NCBI RefSeq assembly: GCF_007858285.1
Contig: NZ_VFIL01000007.1
Coordinates: forward strand, 62,001 to 126,000
Source: Pseudomonas brenneri
Lineage (GTDB): Bacteria > Pseudomonadota > Gammaproteobacteria > Pseudomonadales > Pseudomonadaceae
Length of the DNA stretch: 64,000 nt
Direction of reading: 5' to 3'
A model generated the notes under the pieces. The model saw nothing but the letters and a program-made list of their open reading frames with translations. It searched no databases and was not told where the DNA came from. Positions 1-8,475 of the stretch are shown here, piece after piece. The position numbers and the translations under genes were made by a program. How positions within the stretch are numbered: position 1 is the first letter of the stretch; each line of letters opens with the position of its first letter.

Positions 1-118
1 GTGGGTCGGTCTCGCACCACGCCTCAAAGGCCTCGCGGTCGATAACGCTGACGTCCTCGTCATTGAGCAGCGCCAACCAGCGCGCCGCCTCACTGACAAT
101 CTGCTCGGTGGATGTCAC
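1..118 (-). CDS. FecR-family anti-sigma/sensor, N-terminal fragment
   Basis: Partial gene running off the left edge. The GTG start (116-118) overlaps the stop of the sigma gene in a GTGA arrangement, the usual coupling of fecI and fecR genes. The 39 visible residues carry the pattern AARWLALL ... AFEAWCETDP, typical of the N-terminal cytoplasmic DUF4880 region that contacts the sigma factor. FecR proteins span the inner membrane, hold the ECF sigma factor and receive a signal from a TonB-dependent receptor; the membrane and periplasmic parts lie outside the window. Confidence 0.8.
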   Translation of the reverse strand, partial: MTSTEQIVSEAARWLALLNDEDVSVIDREAFEAWCETDP

Positions 119-657
119 AGCGGGTCGGCGCCGTGCAGCGTGTGGTAGCAATGCACCAGCGCGCTGGAAATGTAGTTTTTTACCGTGCTGGACGACACCT
201 GAAGCTGGGCGGCGATTTCACTGTAGGTCAGCCCGTCCAGGCGGCTGAGCAGGAACGCCTCGCGAGACTTGTCCGACAGACCGGCGAGCATCAGCGCAAT
301 GCGCTCCAAGGCCTGCAGCGCCACATGAATGGTCGCCGGGTCAGGCATGCCGGCGTCTTCGTATTGGATGGCCAGGGCTTGCATGTAGGCTTTCTCGATC
401 TTGCGCCGTCGCGCGCCGTCAATCAGCAGGCGTCCGGCTGTGGTCGCGAGAAATGCCCGGGGCTCTTGAATGTTGTGGGGCTCGGCCAGCAACAACACCC
501 GTACGAATGCATCCTGGGCCAAGTCCGCCGCATGCTGTGAGCAGCCGAGTTTCTTGCGCAGCCAACCGTGCAACCAGGAGTGGTGGTCGCTGTAGAGCGC
601 GGTGAGTGTCTGCTGGCGGCGGGCGATATCACATTCGGCCACAGGAAAATCATGCAT
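115..657 (-). CDS. ECF RNA polymerase sigma factor, FecI type
   Basis: About 180 residues with both ECF regions. Region 2 contains DLAQDAFVRVL followed by RAFLATTAGRLLIDGARRR. Region 4 ends in a helix-turn-helix (LTYSEIAAQLQVSSSTVKNYI). FecI-type sigmas transcribe iron-uptake genes when released by FecR. I chose the ATG at 657; a TTG at 678 is an in-frame alternative, and neither has a strong ribosome site. The stop overlaps the FecR start. It lies 109 bases downstream of a TonB receptor gene on the same strand, the reverse of the usual fecI-fecR-fecA order. Confidence 0.88.
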   Translation of the reverse strand: MHDFPVAECDIARRQQTLTALYSDHHSWLHGWLRKKLGCSQHAADLAQDAFVRVLLLAEPHNIQEPRAFLATTAGRLLIDGARRRKIEKAYMQALAIQYEDAGMPDPATIHVALQALERIALMLAGLSDKSREAFLLSRLDGLTYSEIAAQLQVSSSTVKNYISSALVHCYHTLHGADPL

Positions 658-766
658 GCGCAAAAAATTCTCAAACAAGAAAGATTACCAATCGCGCAAA
701 CGATGACAGCAAAACGATAGCAGGGCAAGGGCCCGACGATGGCGCCTGGCTATAAGTTTAGGAGCC

Positions 767-2899
767 TTAACGCAGGCTCCAGGAAACCCCGGCATACACG
801 CCCATGCCATCGCCCGGCGTCGAGCGCGCCATATCACGGCCCTGATCGTCATAACCCGGGGTCACGGTATTGGCGTAGCGCTGGTTGGTCAGGTTGCGCA
901 GGTCGACCCAGGCTTGCCAGTCCTGTTTCGGTGCGTCGTAACCAACGGTGGCGCCCAATAAGCCATAGGCTGACGCGTAGTAGGAGTTGGCATAGTCCAC
1001 CGCCACCCGCGAGGAATACTCACCATTGAGGCTGCTGAAAAAACCGCTGGGATGGCTGTAGCGCAACTGCGCCTGGTAATAGTGCTTGGGGATGCCAGGC
1101 AGCGTGTTGTCGCCAAAGCGTGGGTCGTCGCGGTAGTGGAAGTTGCTGAAGGTGTAGGCCTGGCGCAGGGCCAGGCGGCCGGCATTACCACCGTCCCACA
1201 GCGGGCTGGTGAGGCTCAGTTCCAGGCCCTGGTGGATGGTCGGGCTGGCATTGGACTCGGCAACCACCTGCGAACTGTTGAGCGTGGCCGCCTGGGTCTC
1301 GACGCTGAGCAGTTCATGGCGCACCAGCGAGTGATACAACGCCAGGTCCCACTGGCCGAACCAGGCTTCGCCGCGCCCGCCCAGTTCCAGGGTGGTGGCG
1401 GTCTGGTTTTGCAGTTCCACGCCTTCGCGGGTCAGGCCCGCCTCCGGCCTGCCAGAGTCTTTCGCAAAGAATTTGTTCGAACCCCAGATCATCGACCAGG
1501 CATGCGGCGGCTCGACCGAACGGCTCAAGTTGCCATACACCTGCAACTGCGGGTTGAAGTCATAGCGCAGGCCCACGCGCGGGGCGTAGTCCCAGTCGTG
1601 GGTACTCAAGGGGGCACGGGTGTCGGGATAAGTGACTTCGGTTTCGCGGCGGGTGTAGATCGCCGCCAGGCCGGTGGTCAGCCACAGGTCGGGCAACAGC
1701 TCCAGGTCGTTGCTCACGTGCAACACCGTATCCGAGCCCAGGTAACTGTAGTCACGGGTCTTGGTGCCGGGAGTGAAGTTAGCAGTGGTGCCGGCGGGTA
1801 CACGCACGTACTCGGACACACCGTTATTGGGCAAACCCTGGGTGGTGCGCAGGCCGACGATGGTCTTGCTGTCGCGCCCCAGCAGCGTGTCCTGACGGAT
1901 GTAATTCAAGGTGCCGCTGATATCGGTGTATGCCACCTTCAACCGGTTGGTGCCTTCGCGCAGGTCCATGGGGTAATCGTGGTAGACCAGCCCAGCCTCT
2001 ACCCGAGAGTTATCGTCCAACTGCAATGTGGTCTTGTTGGCGATCCAGGTAGACCCCGGCTGCAAGCGCTTGGAGTCGCGCGCCAGGTTGACGGCATTGG
2101 CCCTACGCGGGCTGTGCTCGATCTGCTCGCGCGTGAGTTTGCCGGGGCTGTCGTTGGCGGTTTCGCGGTAACGGAAATAGAAGCGGGTTTCCAGGTCCGG
2201 GTTGAATCGGTAGCCGAAGTTGGCCGCCACACCCTTGCCACTGCCGGCGCTTTGTTGCTGGAAGCCATCGTAGTCAGAGTCGGTCAGGCTGATGTAGTAG
2301 TCAGCATCGCCCAGCACTTGCCCGGAGCTGATTTCCCGCTGGGCGTAACCATGGCTGCCAGCTTCGTAGCGCACGCGCAACTTGGGGGCATCGTAGCCGG
2401 TGTGGGTCACATAGTTGACCGCACCACCCAGGGCCAGTGCGCCCCGGTCAAAGCCGTTGGCGCCGCGCAGCACTTCGACCCGGCTGAGCCACAACGGGTC
2501 CTTGAGTTCGTAAGGTGTGCCGCCGGGGCCGGTGAGTGGCAGGCCGTCGATGGTTTCATACAGGCCGGAGGCGTGGCTGCCGGGACCACGGTTGATGCCC
2601 GAGCCGCGAATGGAGATTTTCACCCCTTCGTTGTTCGCCGCCTTGGCGTAGATGCCGGCCTGGTACTTGAGTACATCTTCGTTGCTGCTGACTCGCCCCT
2701 GCTCGACGCTGGCCATGTCAATGTAATTGGTCCCACCGGGCACCTGCCGCAGTTGCGCCTGGGCCGCCTCACCTTCGCTCAGCTCGCTGCTGGTGACTTG
2801 CAGCGGCGCCAGCTGCAGTGCCTCCTGGGCCTGGGCCAGGTGACTGAATGTCAGGGCGACGCCGAAAGGAAGAAGCAGCAAAGGTTGTCGCAGGCGCAT
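767..2899 (-). CDS. TonB-dependent outer-membrane siderophore receptor
   Basis: About 710 residues: signal peptide (to AQAQ near residue 25), a TonB-box-like stretch (LQLAPLQVTSS), a plug domain (for example IRGSGINRGPG and LSRVEVLRGANG), then a 22-strand-type barrel ending in an aromatic C-terminus (YAGVSWSLR). Such receptors import ferric chelates using TonB energy. The ATG at 2899 has AGGA eight bases upstream and begins directly with the signal peptide; a TTG at 2923 is a weaker alternative. There is no N-terminal secretin/TonB signalling domain between the signal peptide and the plug, so a FecA-like direct signal to the neighbouring FecR is not supported by the sequence. The ligand is unknown. 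Confidence 0.92.
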   Translation of the reverse strand: MRLRQPLLLLPFGVALTFSHLAQAQEALQLAPLQVTSSELSEGEAAQAQLRQVPGGTNYIDMASVEQGRVSSNEDVLKYQAGIYAKAANNEGVKISIRGSGINRGPGSHASGLYETIDGLPLTGPGGTPYELKDPLWLSRVEVLRGANGFDRGALALGGAVNYVTHTGYDAPKLRVRYEAGSHGYAQREISSGQVLGDADYYISLTDSDYDGFQQQSAGSGKGVAANFGYRFNPDLETRFYFRYRETANDSPGKLTREQIEHSPRRANAVNLARDSKRLQPGSTWIANKTTLQLDDNSRVEAGLVYHDYPMDLREGTNRLKVAYTDISGTLNYIRQDTLLGRDSKTIVGLRTTQGLPNNGVSEYVRVPAGTTANFTPGTKTRDYSYLGSDTVLHVSNDLELLPDLWLTTGLAAIYTRRETEVTYPDTRAPLSTHDWDYAPRVGLRYDFNPQLQVYGNLSRSVEPPHAWSMIWGSNKFFAKDSGRPEAGLTREGVELQNQTATTLELGGRGEAWFGQWDLALYHSLVRHELLSVETQAATLNSSQVVAESNASPTIHQGLELSLTSPLWDGGNAGRLALRQAYTFSNFHYRDDPRFGDNTLPGIPKHYYQAQLRYSHPSGFFSSLNGEYSSRVAVDYANSYYASAYGLLGATVGYDAPKQDWQAWVDLRNLTNQRYANTVTPGYDDQGRDMARSTPGDGMGVYAGVSWSLR

Positions 2900-3069
2900 G
2901 GGCCGAATCCTGGAAAAGTTCAAGCGTTGGAAGAACCAGGGGTACGGTAGGTCACGTCTGTTTTTAAGTCCAAAATAGAATTAATAAATGCTAACTCAGT
3001 ATTTAAGGAAATAAGCTGCACGCAGTAATGTGGAGCAACCGAGTCACCACCGTCACCCGAGACTGCCCC

Positions 3070-3231
3070 ATGTCGATATCCGCCAACGTCATTGATTTCA
3101 CCCTCCACCGCAAGCGCCGCCAGGCACGTGCAGCGGCCGAGCTGATGTGGGCAATGTACGCGGCGCGTGCCGGGCTGTCGGGATTCACCTTGCAGACCAG
3201 TAACGCATCCAGCGATACACGCCGGGCATAA
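3070..3231 (+). CDS. Small hypothetical protein upstream of XRE-cupin regulator
   Basis: 53 codons from ATG, ending five bases before the start of the XRE-cupin gene. The product is basic in its first half (LHRKRRQARAAAEL) and has no recognised domain. The ribosome site is weak. Position and close spacing suggest co-transcription with the regulator. It could be a non-coding leader; confidence is modest. Confidence 0.4.
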   Translation: MSISANVIDFTLHRKRRQARAAAELMWAMYAARAGLSGFTLQTSNASSDTRRA

Positions 3232-3236
3232 GGCCG

Positions 3237-3875
3237 ATGAGTTTTCTCCAGGCCCTTCCCGAACGGCTGCCTCCCACCGCTCAACCCAAGGATTGCGCCA
3301 CCCGCGACGACGATGCCATCAGCCAGTGCGTCGCGCATAACCTGCAGCGCCTGCGCAGCAAACGTTACTTGTCCCTGGATGCGCTGGCCCGCGCCTGTGG
3401 AGTAAGCCGGGCGATGCTCGCGCAAATCGAGTCCGGACGAAGTGTGCCGTCGATCAAGGTGCTGTGCAAAATCGCCAAGGGCCTGAAAGTATCGGTGGCG
3501 GCGTTCCTGGAAAACCGCTCGTTCGAAGGGGTTGAATTGCTCCCCGCCCACCACAGCAAACGCCTGGTGAGTGCCGATGGTACGTTCGTCAGCCGTGCAT
3601 TGTTTCCCGACGACATGTCACGCCAGTCGGAGTTCTATGAGATACGCCTGAGCGCGCGCGGTGAAGAGGTGTGCGAAGGCCGCAGGCCAGGAATCCAGGC
3701 AAACCTGGTGGTCGCTCAGGGCGTGCTGGAAGTCAGCGTCAACGAGGAGCGATACTTGCTGTCCACCGGCGACTCGATTCTGTTCTATGCCGACCAGCCC
3801 CACCGCTACCGCAACCCGGCAGACAGCGATGCGCTGGCGTTCCTGGTCATCATCCACCCCGAACGCCTGGACTGA
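3237..3875 (+). CDS. XRE-family transcriptional regulator with cupin domain
   Basis: 212 residues. Residues about 32-85 form an XRE helix-turn-helix (LDALARACGVSRAMLAQIES, then SVPSIKVLCKIAKGL). Residues about 120-205 form a cupin sensor barrel (EGRRPGIQANLVVAQG, then DSILFYADQPHRY). Proteins of this layout usually sense a small ligand in the cupin and repress or activate neighbouring metabolic genes. The target is not evident. A strong bidirectional terminator follows immediately. Confidence 0.9.
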   Translation: MSFLQALPERLPPTAQPKDCATRDDDAISQCVAHNLQRLRSKRYLSLDALARACGVSRAMLAQIESGRSVPSIKVLCKIAKGLKVSVAAFLENRSFEGVELLPAHHSKRLVSADGTFVSRALFPDDMSRQSEFYEIRLSARGEEVCEGRRPGIQANLVVAQGVLEVSVNEERYLLSTGDSILFYADQPHRYRNPADSDALAFLVIIHPERLD

Positions 3876-3879
3876 ACGC

Positions 3880-3915
3880 AAAAAGCCCCGCCTGAGCAAT
3901 CAGGCGGGGCTTTTT
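3880..3915. terminator. Bidirectional Rho-independent terminator
   Basis: A-run, GCCCCGCCTGA stem, AGCAA-type loop, TCAGGCGGGGC stem, T-run. It serves the XRE-cupin gene on plus and the methionine-rich gene on minus, which converge here. Confidence 0.95.
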
Positions 3916-3934
3916 CATGCCCGCGAACAGCCTG

Positions 3935-4435
3935 TCAGCAGGTGCAGCACATCATCGGCATGCCGTTGCAACTCATCATCATCGGCATGGCGCAGTCATT
4001 CATCATTTTCTTCATCAGCATGCAGCAGTTGTCCATCATCACCATGCTCATACCGGGCATCGGCATCATCTTGCAGGTCATGCCATCGGCTTGCAGGGTG
4101 CATTCCATGACGCACTTCATCATCGGCATCGACATCCCCATCGGCATGTTCATCGCCGGCATGTTGTTCATCATGGCCATGGTGTCTTGCGACATGCACA
4201 TCATCGACAGATTGGCACACTGCATCATCATCGGCATGCCGCAGTTCATCATCATCACCATCATTTCGGCGTTGTTCTTGAACATCGCCATGTCCATGCC
4301 GGCTGCCGGTTTCATCGTGCACATCATGGCATCACCGGTCATTTCACACTGCATGGTGGCCATCATCATCGGCATGCCCATCATCGGCATCATCGGCATC
4401 GCGTTGTTCATTGGCATCTGCATGGCATTCATCAT
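3935..4435 (-). CDS. Methionine/cysteine-rich cytoplasmic protein
   Basis: 166 residues, of which I count 65 Met and 15 Cys, so about 48% sulphur amino acids. Runs such as MPMMPMMGMPMMM recur; the C-terminus ends MMCCTC. There is no signal peptide or membrane segment. The gene reads as real: GGAG lies nine bases before the ATG, the frame is open throughout, and it ends next to a good terminator. No family is recognised. Soft-metal (Cu(I)/Ag(I)) binding or a sacrificial oxidant scavenger would fit the composition, but both are inference. The DNA is low-complexity (repeated CAT on plus), so antisense frames here are artefacts. Confidence 0.7.
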   Translation of the reverse strand: MMNAMQMPMNNAMPMMPMMGMPMMMATMQCEMTGDAMMCTMKPAAGMDMAMFKNNAEMMVMMMNCGMPMMMQCANLSMMCMSQDTMAMMNNMPAMNMPMGMSMPMMKCVMECTLQADGMTCKMMPMPGMSMVMMDNCCMLMKKMMNDCAMPMMMSCNGMPMMCCTC

Positions 4436-4802
4436 GTTCGAAACTCCGTAATCGACAGGAAAGGACTAAATTCTGGGGCCGATTCTAGAGATGACACACG
4501 GCGGTGCAAGACGCTGGCCGAGCAGCAGAAATAGACGTCAGACCGTCCGATTATCATTTAAGACAGACTGTAAAAGCGTGGGAGCAGACAAATGCTTGTT
4601 ATTGCATCCACTCCCGATGCAGCGACCTGAAAATAGCAGCGATGGATATTCACTGGAGTGCTATGTACCTTCGATAAGGAAATAAACGATCTAACCCTTG
4701 TGAAAATAAGCGCCTGATGCAGGCTGGCGCGCAATACTGCGGTACTGTGCGGAGCTCGATCGTCGTTCCACTATCGCCATTTTTTTAAGGCCGACTATTT
4801 TT
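4436..4802. other. Intergenic, divergent promoter region
   Basis: 367 bases between the methionine-rich gene (minus) and the phosphatase gene (plus). The last 40 bases (TTTAAGGCCGA... just before the phosphatase start) recur at 7965-7985 as part of the second, decayed phosphatase copy. No RNA gene or clear operator was seen. Confidence 0.5.
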
Positions 4803-5639
4803 ATGCGTCTGATGAATGTTGCCGGCGTATGCCTGCTTTCTTCGGTACTGATGGGCTGCCAACAGCGCCCACCCGCCAACGACCAACTGGATGCAGTGCT
4901 GTGGACCCAGACCTCCATCGAGCATGAGCTGATCTATCGCCAGGTGTTCGCCGACGCCACCCGCCAGCTCGACGTGGCCCTGGCCACCAAGGACTGGGAC
5001 GCCCTGCCCTTTGCCCCACGCAACCTGGCCGGCCTGCCGCCGGCGGTGATCGTCGATATCGATGAAACCCTCCTGGACAACGTGCCGCTCAATGCCCGGG
5101 ACATCGTCAACAACCAAGTCTACTCCTATGACCGCTGGAACACCTGGGTCGACCAGGCCAAGGCCCAGGCCCTGCCCGGCGCCGTGGCGTTTTTGCAGGC
5201 GGCCAAGCAACGCGGGATCAAGGTGTATTACCTGACCAACCGTGAGCACAGCCAGGTCCAGGCCACCGTCGACAACCTGCGTTTGCGCGGTTTCCCGATA
5301 GAAAACAATGAACAGGTGCTGGCAGCCGCCACCCCGACCGGCCATTGCGAACAAGCGGGCTACGGAAAGAACTGCCGACGCCAATGGGTCGCCAGCCAGG
5401 CGCGAGTGCTGTTGATGGCCGGTGATTCCCTGGGGGATTTCGTCCAGGCCGAACACAACACCCTGGCCGCCCAGCGTCGGGCGGTCGAACCCTATGCGGG
5501 CTGGTTCGGCCAGCGCTGGTTCCTGCTGCCCAATCCTACCTACGGCAACTGGTACAGCGCGCCCTATGGCGACCGCGAAGAGATACCGTTTGCGCAGAAG
5601 CGCTTTTTCAAGCGTGAGGCCCTGCAGTTGCAGCAATAA
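4803..5639 (+). CDS. Lipoprotein acid phosphatase, e(P4)/class C HAD family
   Basis: 278 residues. It has a lipoprotein signal with lipobox LMGC (Cys19), so it is likely anchored in the outer membrane. The HAD nucleophile motif DIDETLLD is at residues 85-92 (Asp85, Asp87) and a late acidic motif (AGDSLGDF) supports metal binding. The family hydrolyses phosphomonoesters, including nucleotide phosphates, in the periplasm. Length and architecture are normal. It forms the left flank of the toxin hot spot; a partial, frameshifted copy lies at 7965-8206. Confidence 0.92.
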   Translation: MRLMNVAGVCLLSSVLMGCQQRPPANDQLDAVLWTQTSIEHELIYRQVFADATRQLDVALATKDWDALPFAPRNLAGLPPAVIVDIDETLLDNVPLNARDIVNNQVYSYDRWNTWVDQAKAQALPGAVAFLQAAKQRGIKVYYLTNREHSQVQATVDNLRLRGFPIENNEQVLAAATPTGHCEQAGYGKNCRRQWVASQARVLLMAGDSLGDFVQAEHNTLAAQRRAVEPYAGWFGQRWFLLPNPTYGNWYSAPYGDREEIPFAQKRFFKREALQLQQ

Positions 5640-5700
5640 CCCGCTTTATATAGGAGTCGGCTTGCCGGCTCTTGCCGCAGAGCAAAGCTGCTCCGTAACT

Positions 5701-6189
5701 CTAGTTTTTAATATTTTCGCGAATGTTCCAGCCAAACTTCACCGGCCCTCCGTCCTTTGCGCCTTCTGCTTTTTGAGGCTGGTAACTCACTTCCACCTTG
5801 GCAAAATTCAGCGCGAGACTCTCATACAAAATATCGCTGTTATCGTCAGTACGCACGTCATAGGAAGTAACCATGACTTCCTTCAACACAATGACCAGAT
5901 ACTCCAACGAATTGGGGCCGCCAGCCTTACGCACCACGAGTCTCGCTTCTGGATAATGTGTGCCGCTGGCACAGGCCATCATCAGGTTAGGCGTGGATCT
6001 ATCCAGGGCCTTCTTGAGGTTCAAGTTAGCGACGTTGACTTTGCCTGATCCGCCCCCCGTACCGCTATGCATGGAGCCCGATTGGGACAGGCCCCAGGCC
6101 CAGTGGGTAATCTCGATTTCATCACGATGCATCTGGTCCCGTGATTCACCCTTGATATCTCCCAACCTCAAAAACATGTCAGTTGCCAT
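5701..6189 (-). CDS. Hcp-family type VI secretion tube protein
   Basis: 162 residues from ATG 6189, which has AGGGAG just upstream; the longer open frame to 6318 has no sensible N-terminus. It starts MATDMFLRLGDIKGES and contains EIEITHWAWGLSQS, both hallmarks of Hcp. Hcp hexamers form the inner T6SS tube and can carry small effectors in the lumen. No other T6SS structural gene is nearby, so this is an orphan Hcp. The divergently transcribed next gene is its probable cargo, followed by an immunity gene. Confidence 0.93.
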   Translation of the reverse strand: MATDMFLRLGDIKGESRDQMHRDEIEITHWAWGLSQSGSMHSGTGGGSGKVNVANLNLKKALDRSTPNLMMACASGTHYPEARLVVRKAGGPNSLEYLVIVLKEVMVTSYDVRTDDNSDILYESLALNFAKVEVSYQPQKAEGAKDGGPVKFGWNIRENIKN

Positions 6190-6376
6190 AGTTACTCCCT
6201 GTCCTGGTGTTCGCCGGTAGCGGCAAGGAGCGCACCTTTTCCTATTCAGGATGGCGCCTGCAAGACACCAAAATCGATATGGGAAGCACCTTTCAGCATA
6301 AAGGAACTTTTCTGACATTCATCCACGACGACGCATCTTTAATCTCACGGGCCTCATGAAAGCCAGGAGTTAAGGA

Positions 6377-7291
6377 ATGACTTCGTCCCCGCTCAGAGAT
6401 GGGTTTCCTTCAGCCCATCGCATCACACGTCAACAGATTGAAGGCAGCGTTGACCTGCGCCGACTGTTCTTCGCTATTGATGCAGACCCGCAGCTGATCG
6501 GTGCGGGAGTTGTCTATATAGATGCTCAATTCAACGTAGTCACCTTGCGTGAGTTCCAGCCTATTTGCAGTGTACTGCCAAAAAAGCTGGTGTTACGTGA
6601 GGCGCCCCGACATGTCGGGCCATCAGAGTTCAAGCGGATGCTGGAGCATGAGCCTCGGCAATCGGAACTGACCGCGCTCGCACTGAATACAGCAATGACA
6701 TGCGCCGGTGCGCTGCTCAGTTGGGCAGTGATTACGAGTGGCTTTATTCTGATGCCGTTCACTGCCGGAACCAGTGCGGTGATTTCTTTTCTTGGGCAGG
6801 CGGCGGCAGTAGCAAGCACCACTCAGTGTATTGCTGGAGCCCTTAGAACAGGAATTGAAGCTTATGCACCAACACTTAATGATGCTCTAGATAGCGAAGC
6901 CTGGTACCAGGCCGTGATGAATATACTGGATGGCATTGCCGTGCTGGGCATTGCGGCATCAGCTTTGACCACAATGAAGGTGGTCAACATGACCACAAAA
7001 GCAACCGGAAAATCCCTGCGCCAAGCGCTCAGAGGGCTTACCCGACAGGAACGAATAAAACTGAATAATGAGTTGCTCAAAATTCAGGATCCACGGTTGA
7101 CGCCGAAACTACTCAAGTTAAAACAGGCCACAGGAAGTCTACCAAAACGCATCAGTACCACAGAAATCCAGGCGTCCACCGCAAGCCATATTCGAGACGC
7201 CATGGCCGCAACCCTTGGCTTGGGCAGCAGCGCAATGTCTGGGAACATCAACACATTAGCTATTGGCATCTATGAAGAAGTAATGCCATGA
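6377..7291 (+). CDS. Predicted membrane-targeting T6SS effector (Hcp-associated)
   Basis: 304 residues, preceded by AGGAG. There is a soluble N-terminal part (1-95), a long Ala/Gly-rich hydrophobic stretch at about 99-158 containing small-residue spacing, another hydrophobic helix at about 178-200, then a basic C-terminal half. No enzyme motif is recognised. The position beside an orphan Hcp, and the four-base overlap with a polytopic membrane protein, fit a pore-forming or membrane-disrupting effector with its immunity protein. The toxin role is inferred from context. The genes are more AT-rich than the flanking core genes. Confidence 0.65.
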   Translation: MTSSPLRDGFPSAHRITRQQIEGSVDLRRLFFAIDADPQLIGAGVVYIDAQFNVVTLREFQPICSVLPKKLVLREAPRHVGPSEFKRMLEHEPRQSELTALALNTAMTCAGALLSWAVITSGFILMPFTAGTSAVISFLGQAAAVASTTQCIAGALRTGIEAYAPTLNDALDSEAWYQAVMNILDGIAVLGIAASALTTMKVVNMTTKATGKSLRQALRGLTRQERIKLNNELLKIQDPRLTPKLLKLKQATGSLPKRISTTEIQASTASHIRDAMAATLGLGSSAMSGNINTLAIGIYEEVMP

Positions 7292-7818
7292 GCCGGCAAA
7301 GGAGACTAGACCTGAAAAAGTCGAAAGGCCGGAAAACGCTCTACGACTCCAATTTTTTTATTGAAGATCCATGGCCACTCCTCAAACGTTATATGCCGGT
7401 TATAGGGGGCGACCTCCTTGTCGGGTGCTTCTCGATTGCTATAACCACCGTCTTAGTAACGGTGACCTACCTCTCTACACTCCCAACGGTTCTGCTCTCC
7501 CAGATATTTTTTTTCGGTAGCCTGGGGTCGGGCCTGATATTTACGATCGCTAAATTCAAAGTTCTGTCCGGTCGAACTCATTGGGTTTGGATAAGTACCG
7601 GAATTTACTTCACGTGCCTGCTGATATCTCTTCCGGCAATCATCTATCGCCCAAGCCTTTACCTTTACCTCATGGCGCTCGTTGGGCCGCTAGCAGGCCT
7701 GCTGATTCTCAACAGCAACCGGTGCAAGGAAATGCGCAAAAAGATGGTTGAAATCCGCAATAAGCGTGAAGAGAGAGTCGTCACCCTCAAAAAACAAGGC
7801 AAATGGAAGTGGTGGTAG
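7288..7818 (+). CDS. Four-helix membrane protein, predicted immunity partner
   Basis: 176 residues, with ATGA overlap of start with the upstream effector stop. There is a basic N-terminus, four hydrophobic segments (about 40-62, 66-90, 97-120, 124-145) and a strongly basic cytoplasmic tail ending KWKWW. An inner-membrane immunity protein is what a membrane-acting effector would need, and translational coupling supports the pairing. No family is recognised, so the function is inferred from context. Confidence 0.65.
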   Translation: MSRQRRLDLKKSKGRKTLYDSNFFIEDPWPLLKRYMPVIGGDLLVGCFSIAITTVLVTVTYLSTLPTVLLSQIFFFGSLGSGLIFTIAKFKVLSGRTHWVWISTGIYFTCLLISLPAIIYRPSLYLYLMALVGPLAGLLILNSNRCKEMRKKMVEIRNKREERVVTLKKQGKWKWW

Positions 7819-7828
7819 AGCCAGGGGT

Positions 7829-7903
7829 TACACAGCCGTCGCCTGGCGATACTGACGCGGCGTAAAGCCGGTCAACGCCTTGAACTGCCGGGTAAATGCA
7901 CTG
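7829..7903 (-). pseudogene. 3' fragment of the AraC regulator gene at 10007-10783
   Basis: 66 bases (7838-7903) match 10014-10079 with about two mismatches and encode the last residues of the regulator plus its own stop. After 7903 similarity ends abruptly. This is a scar showing that the right-hand flank of the hot spot once stood here. Confidence 0.85.
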
Positions 7904-7964
7904 ACACGCGGGTCACGTACAAACCTGGGCGATTAGGCTAATGTACTGACCCTGAGTCCCCTTC

Positions 7965-8206
7965 ACTTTTAAGGCCGAGTCTTTCACGCGTAATCCTACT
8001 TTCGCCAGTATCTGCCTGTTTTCTTCGCTATTGGTCGGTTGTCAGCAGTACCCACCCACCAACGACCAACTGGATGCCGTGCTCTGGACCCAGACCTCCA
8101 TCAAGCATGATCTGATCTATCGCCAGGTGTTCGCCGACGCCACCCGCCAGTTCGACGTGGCCCTGGCCGCTTTTTCAAGCGTGAGGCCCTGCAGTTGCAG
8201 CAATGA
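7965..8206 (+). pseudogene. Decayed second copy of the acid phosphatase gene
   Basis: The copy begins with the same upstream bases (TTTTAAGGCCGA), but the ATG is ACG at 7986. About 60 codons match the intact gene (lipobox LLVGC, then QTSIKHDLIYRQVFADAT). At about 8168 it jumps, out of frame, to the last 38 bases of the intact gene (equivalent to 5602-5639). The central three quarters, including the HAD catalytic motif, are deleted. It cannot make an active enzyme. Confidence 0.88.
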
Positions 8207-8315
8207 CGATCAAATCTGGGTCAGCCACCATAAGTACTGACATCACCAGGTAGAGGAAGCTGCATACCGGAGTGCGTTGAAAAGTCTTTACGCGATATGA
8301 CCCCTTCAAGTTCCG

Positions 8316-8344
8316 TGGAACTATGTTGCCGTCGACACCACAGA
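8316..8344 (+). promoter_or_regulatory. Hrp box (HrpL-type ECF sigma promoter)
   Basis: TGGAACT, 15 bases, CCACAGA. This fits the published HrpL promoter consensus (GGAACC or variants, N15-16, CCACNNA). It is 132 bases upstream of the start of the M91 protease gene and in the same direction. It suggests co-regulation with a type III secretion system located elsewhere. Confidence 0.72.
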
Positions 8345-8475
8345 TGCTATCAAGTCAATGACGAACACAAGCATGGATTAGGATTGCGGACTTTCCGGGC
8401 CCAGCTAAAAACTGCAACAGCCTAATCATTATTACGTCAGTGTCGACAAAAGCAAAACAGTTCAGAGGCTGTACT

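Noticed and set aside
658..766. Fur box before the sigma gene
   Set aside because: I looked for a 19-bp GATAATGAT-type palindrome and saw no convincing match.
761..780. GGAGCC/GGCTCC hairpin as a terminator of the receptor gene
   Set aside because: It lies across the last codons and stop of the receptor and lacks a T-run.
1052..2950. 632-codon plus-strand frame opposite the TonB receptor
   Set aside because: Antisense shadow of a GC-rich gene; the minus-strand product is a full receptor with signal peptide and barrel.
3917..4534. Histidine-rich plus-strand frames opposite the methionine-rich gene
   Set aside because: They are the antisense reading of repeated CAT/ATG codons. The minus strand has the ribosome site, a clean start and a terminator.
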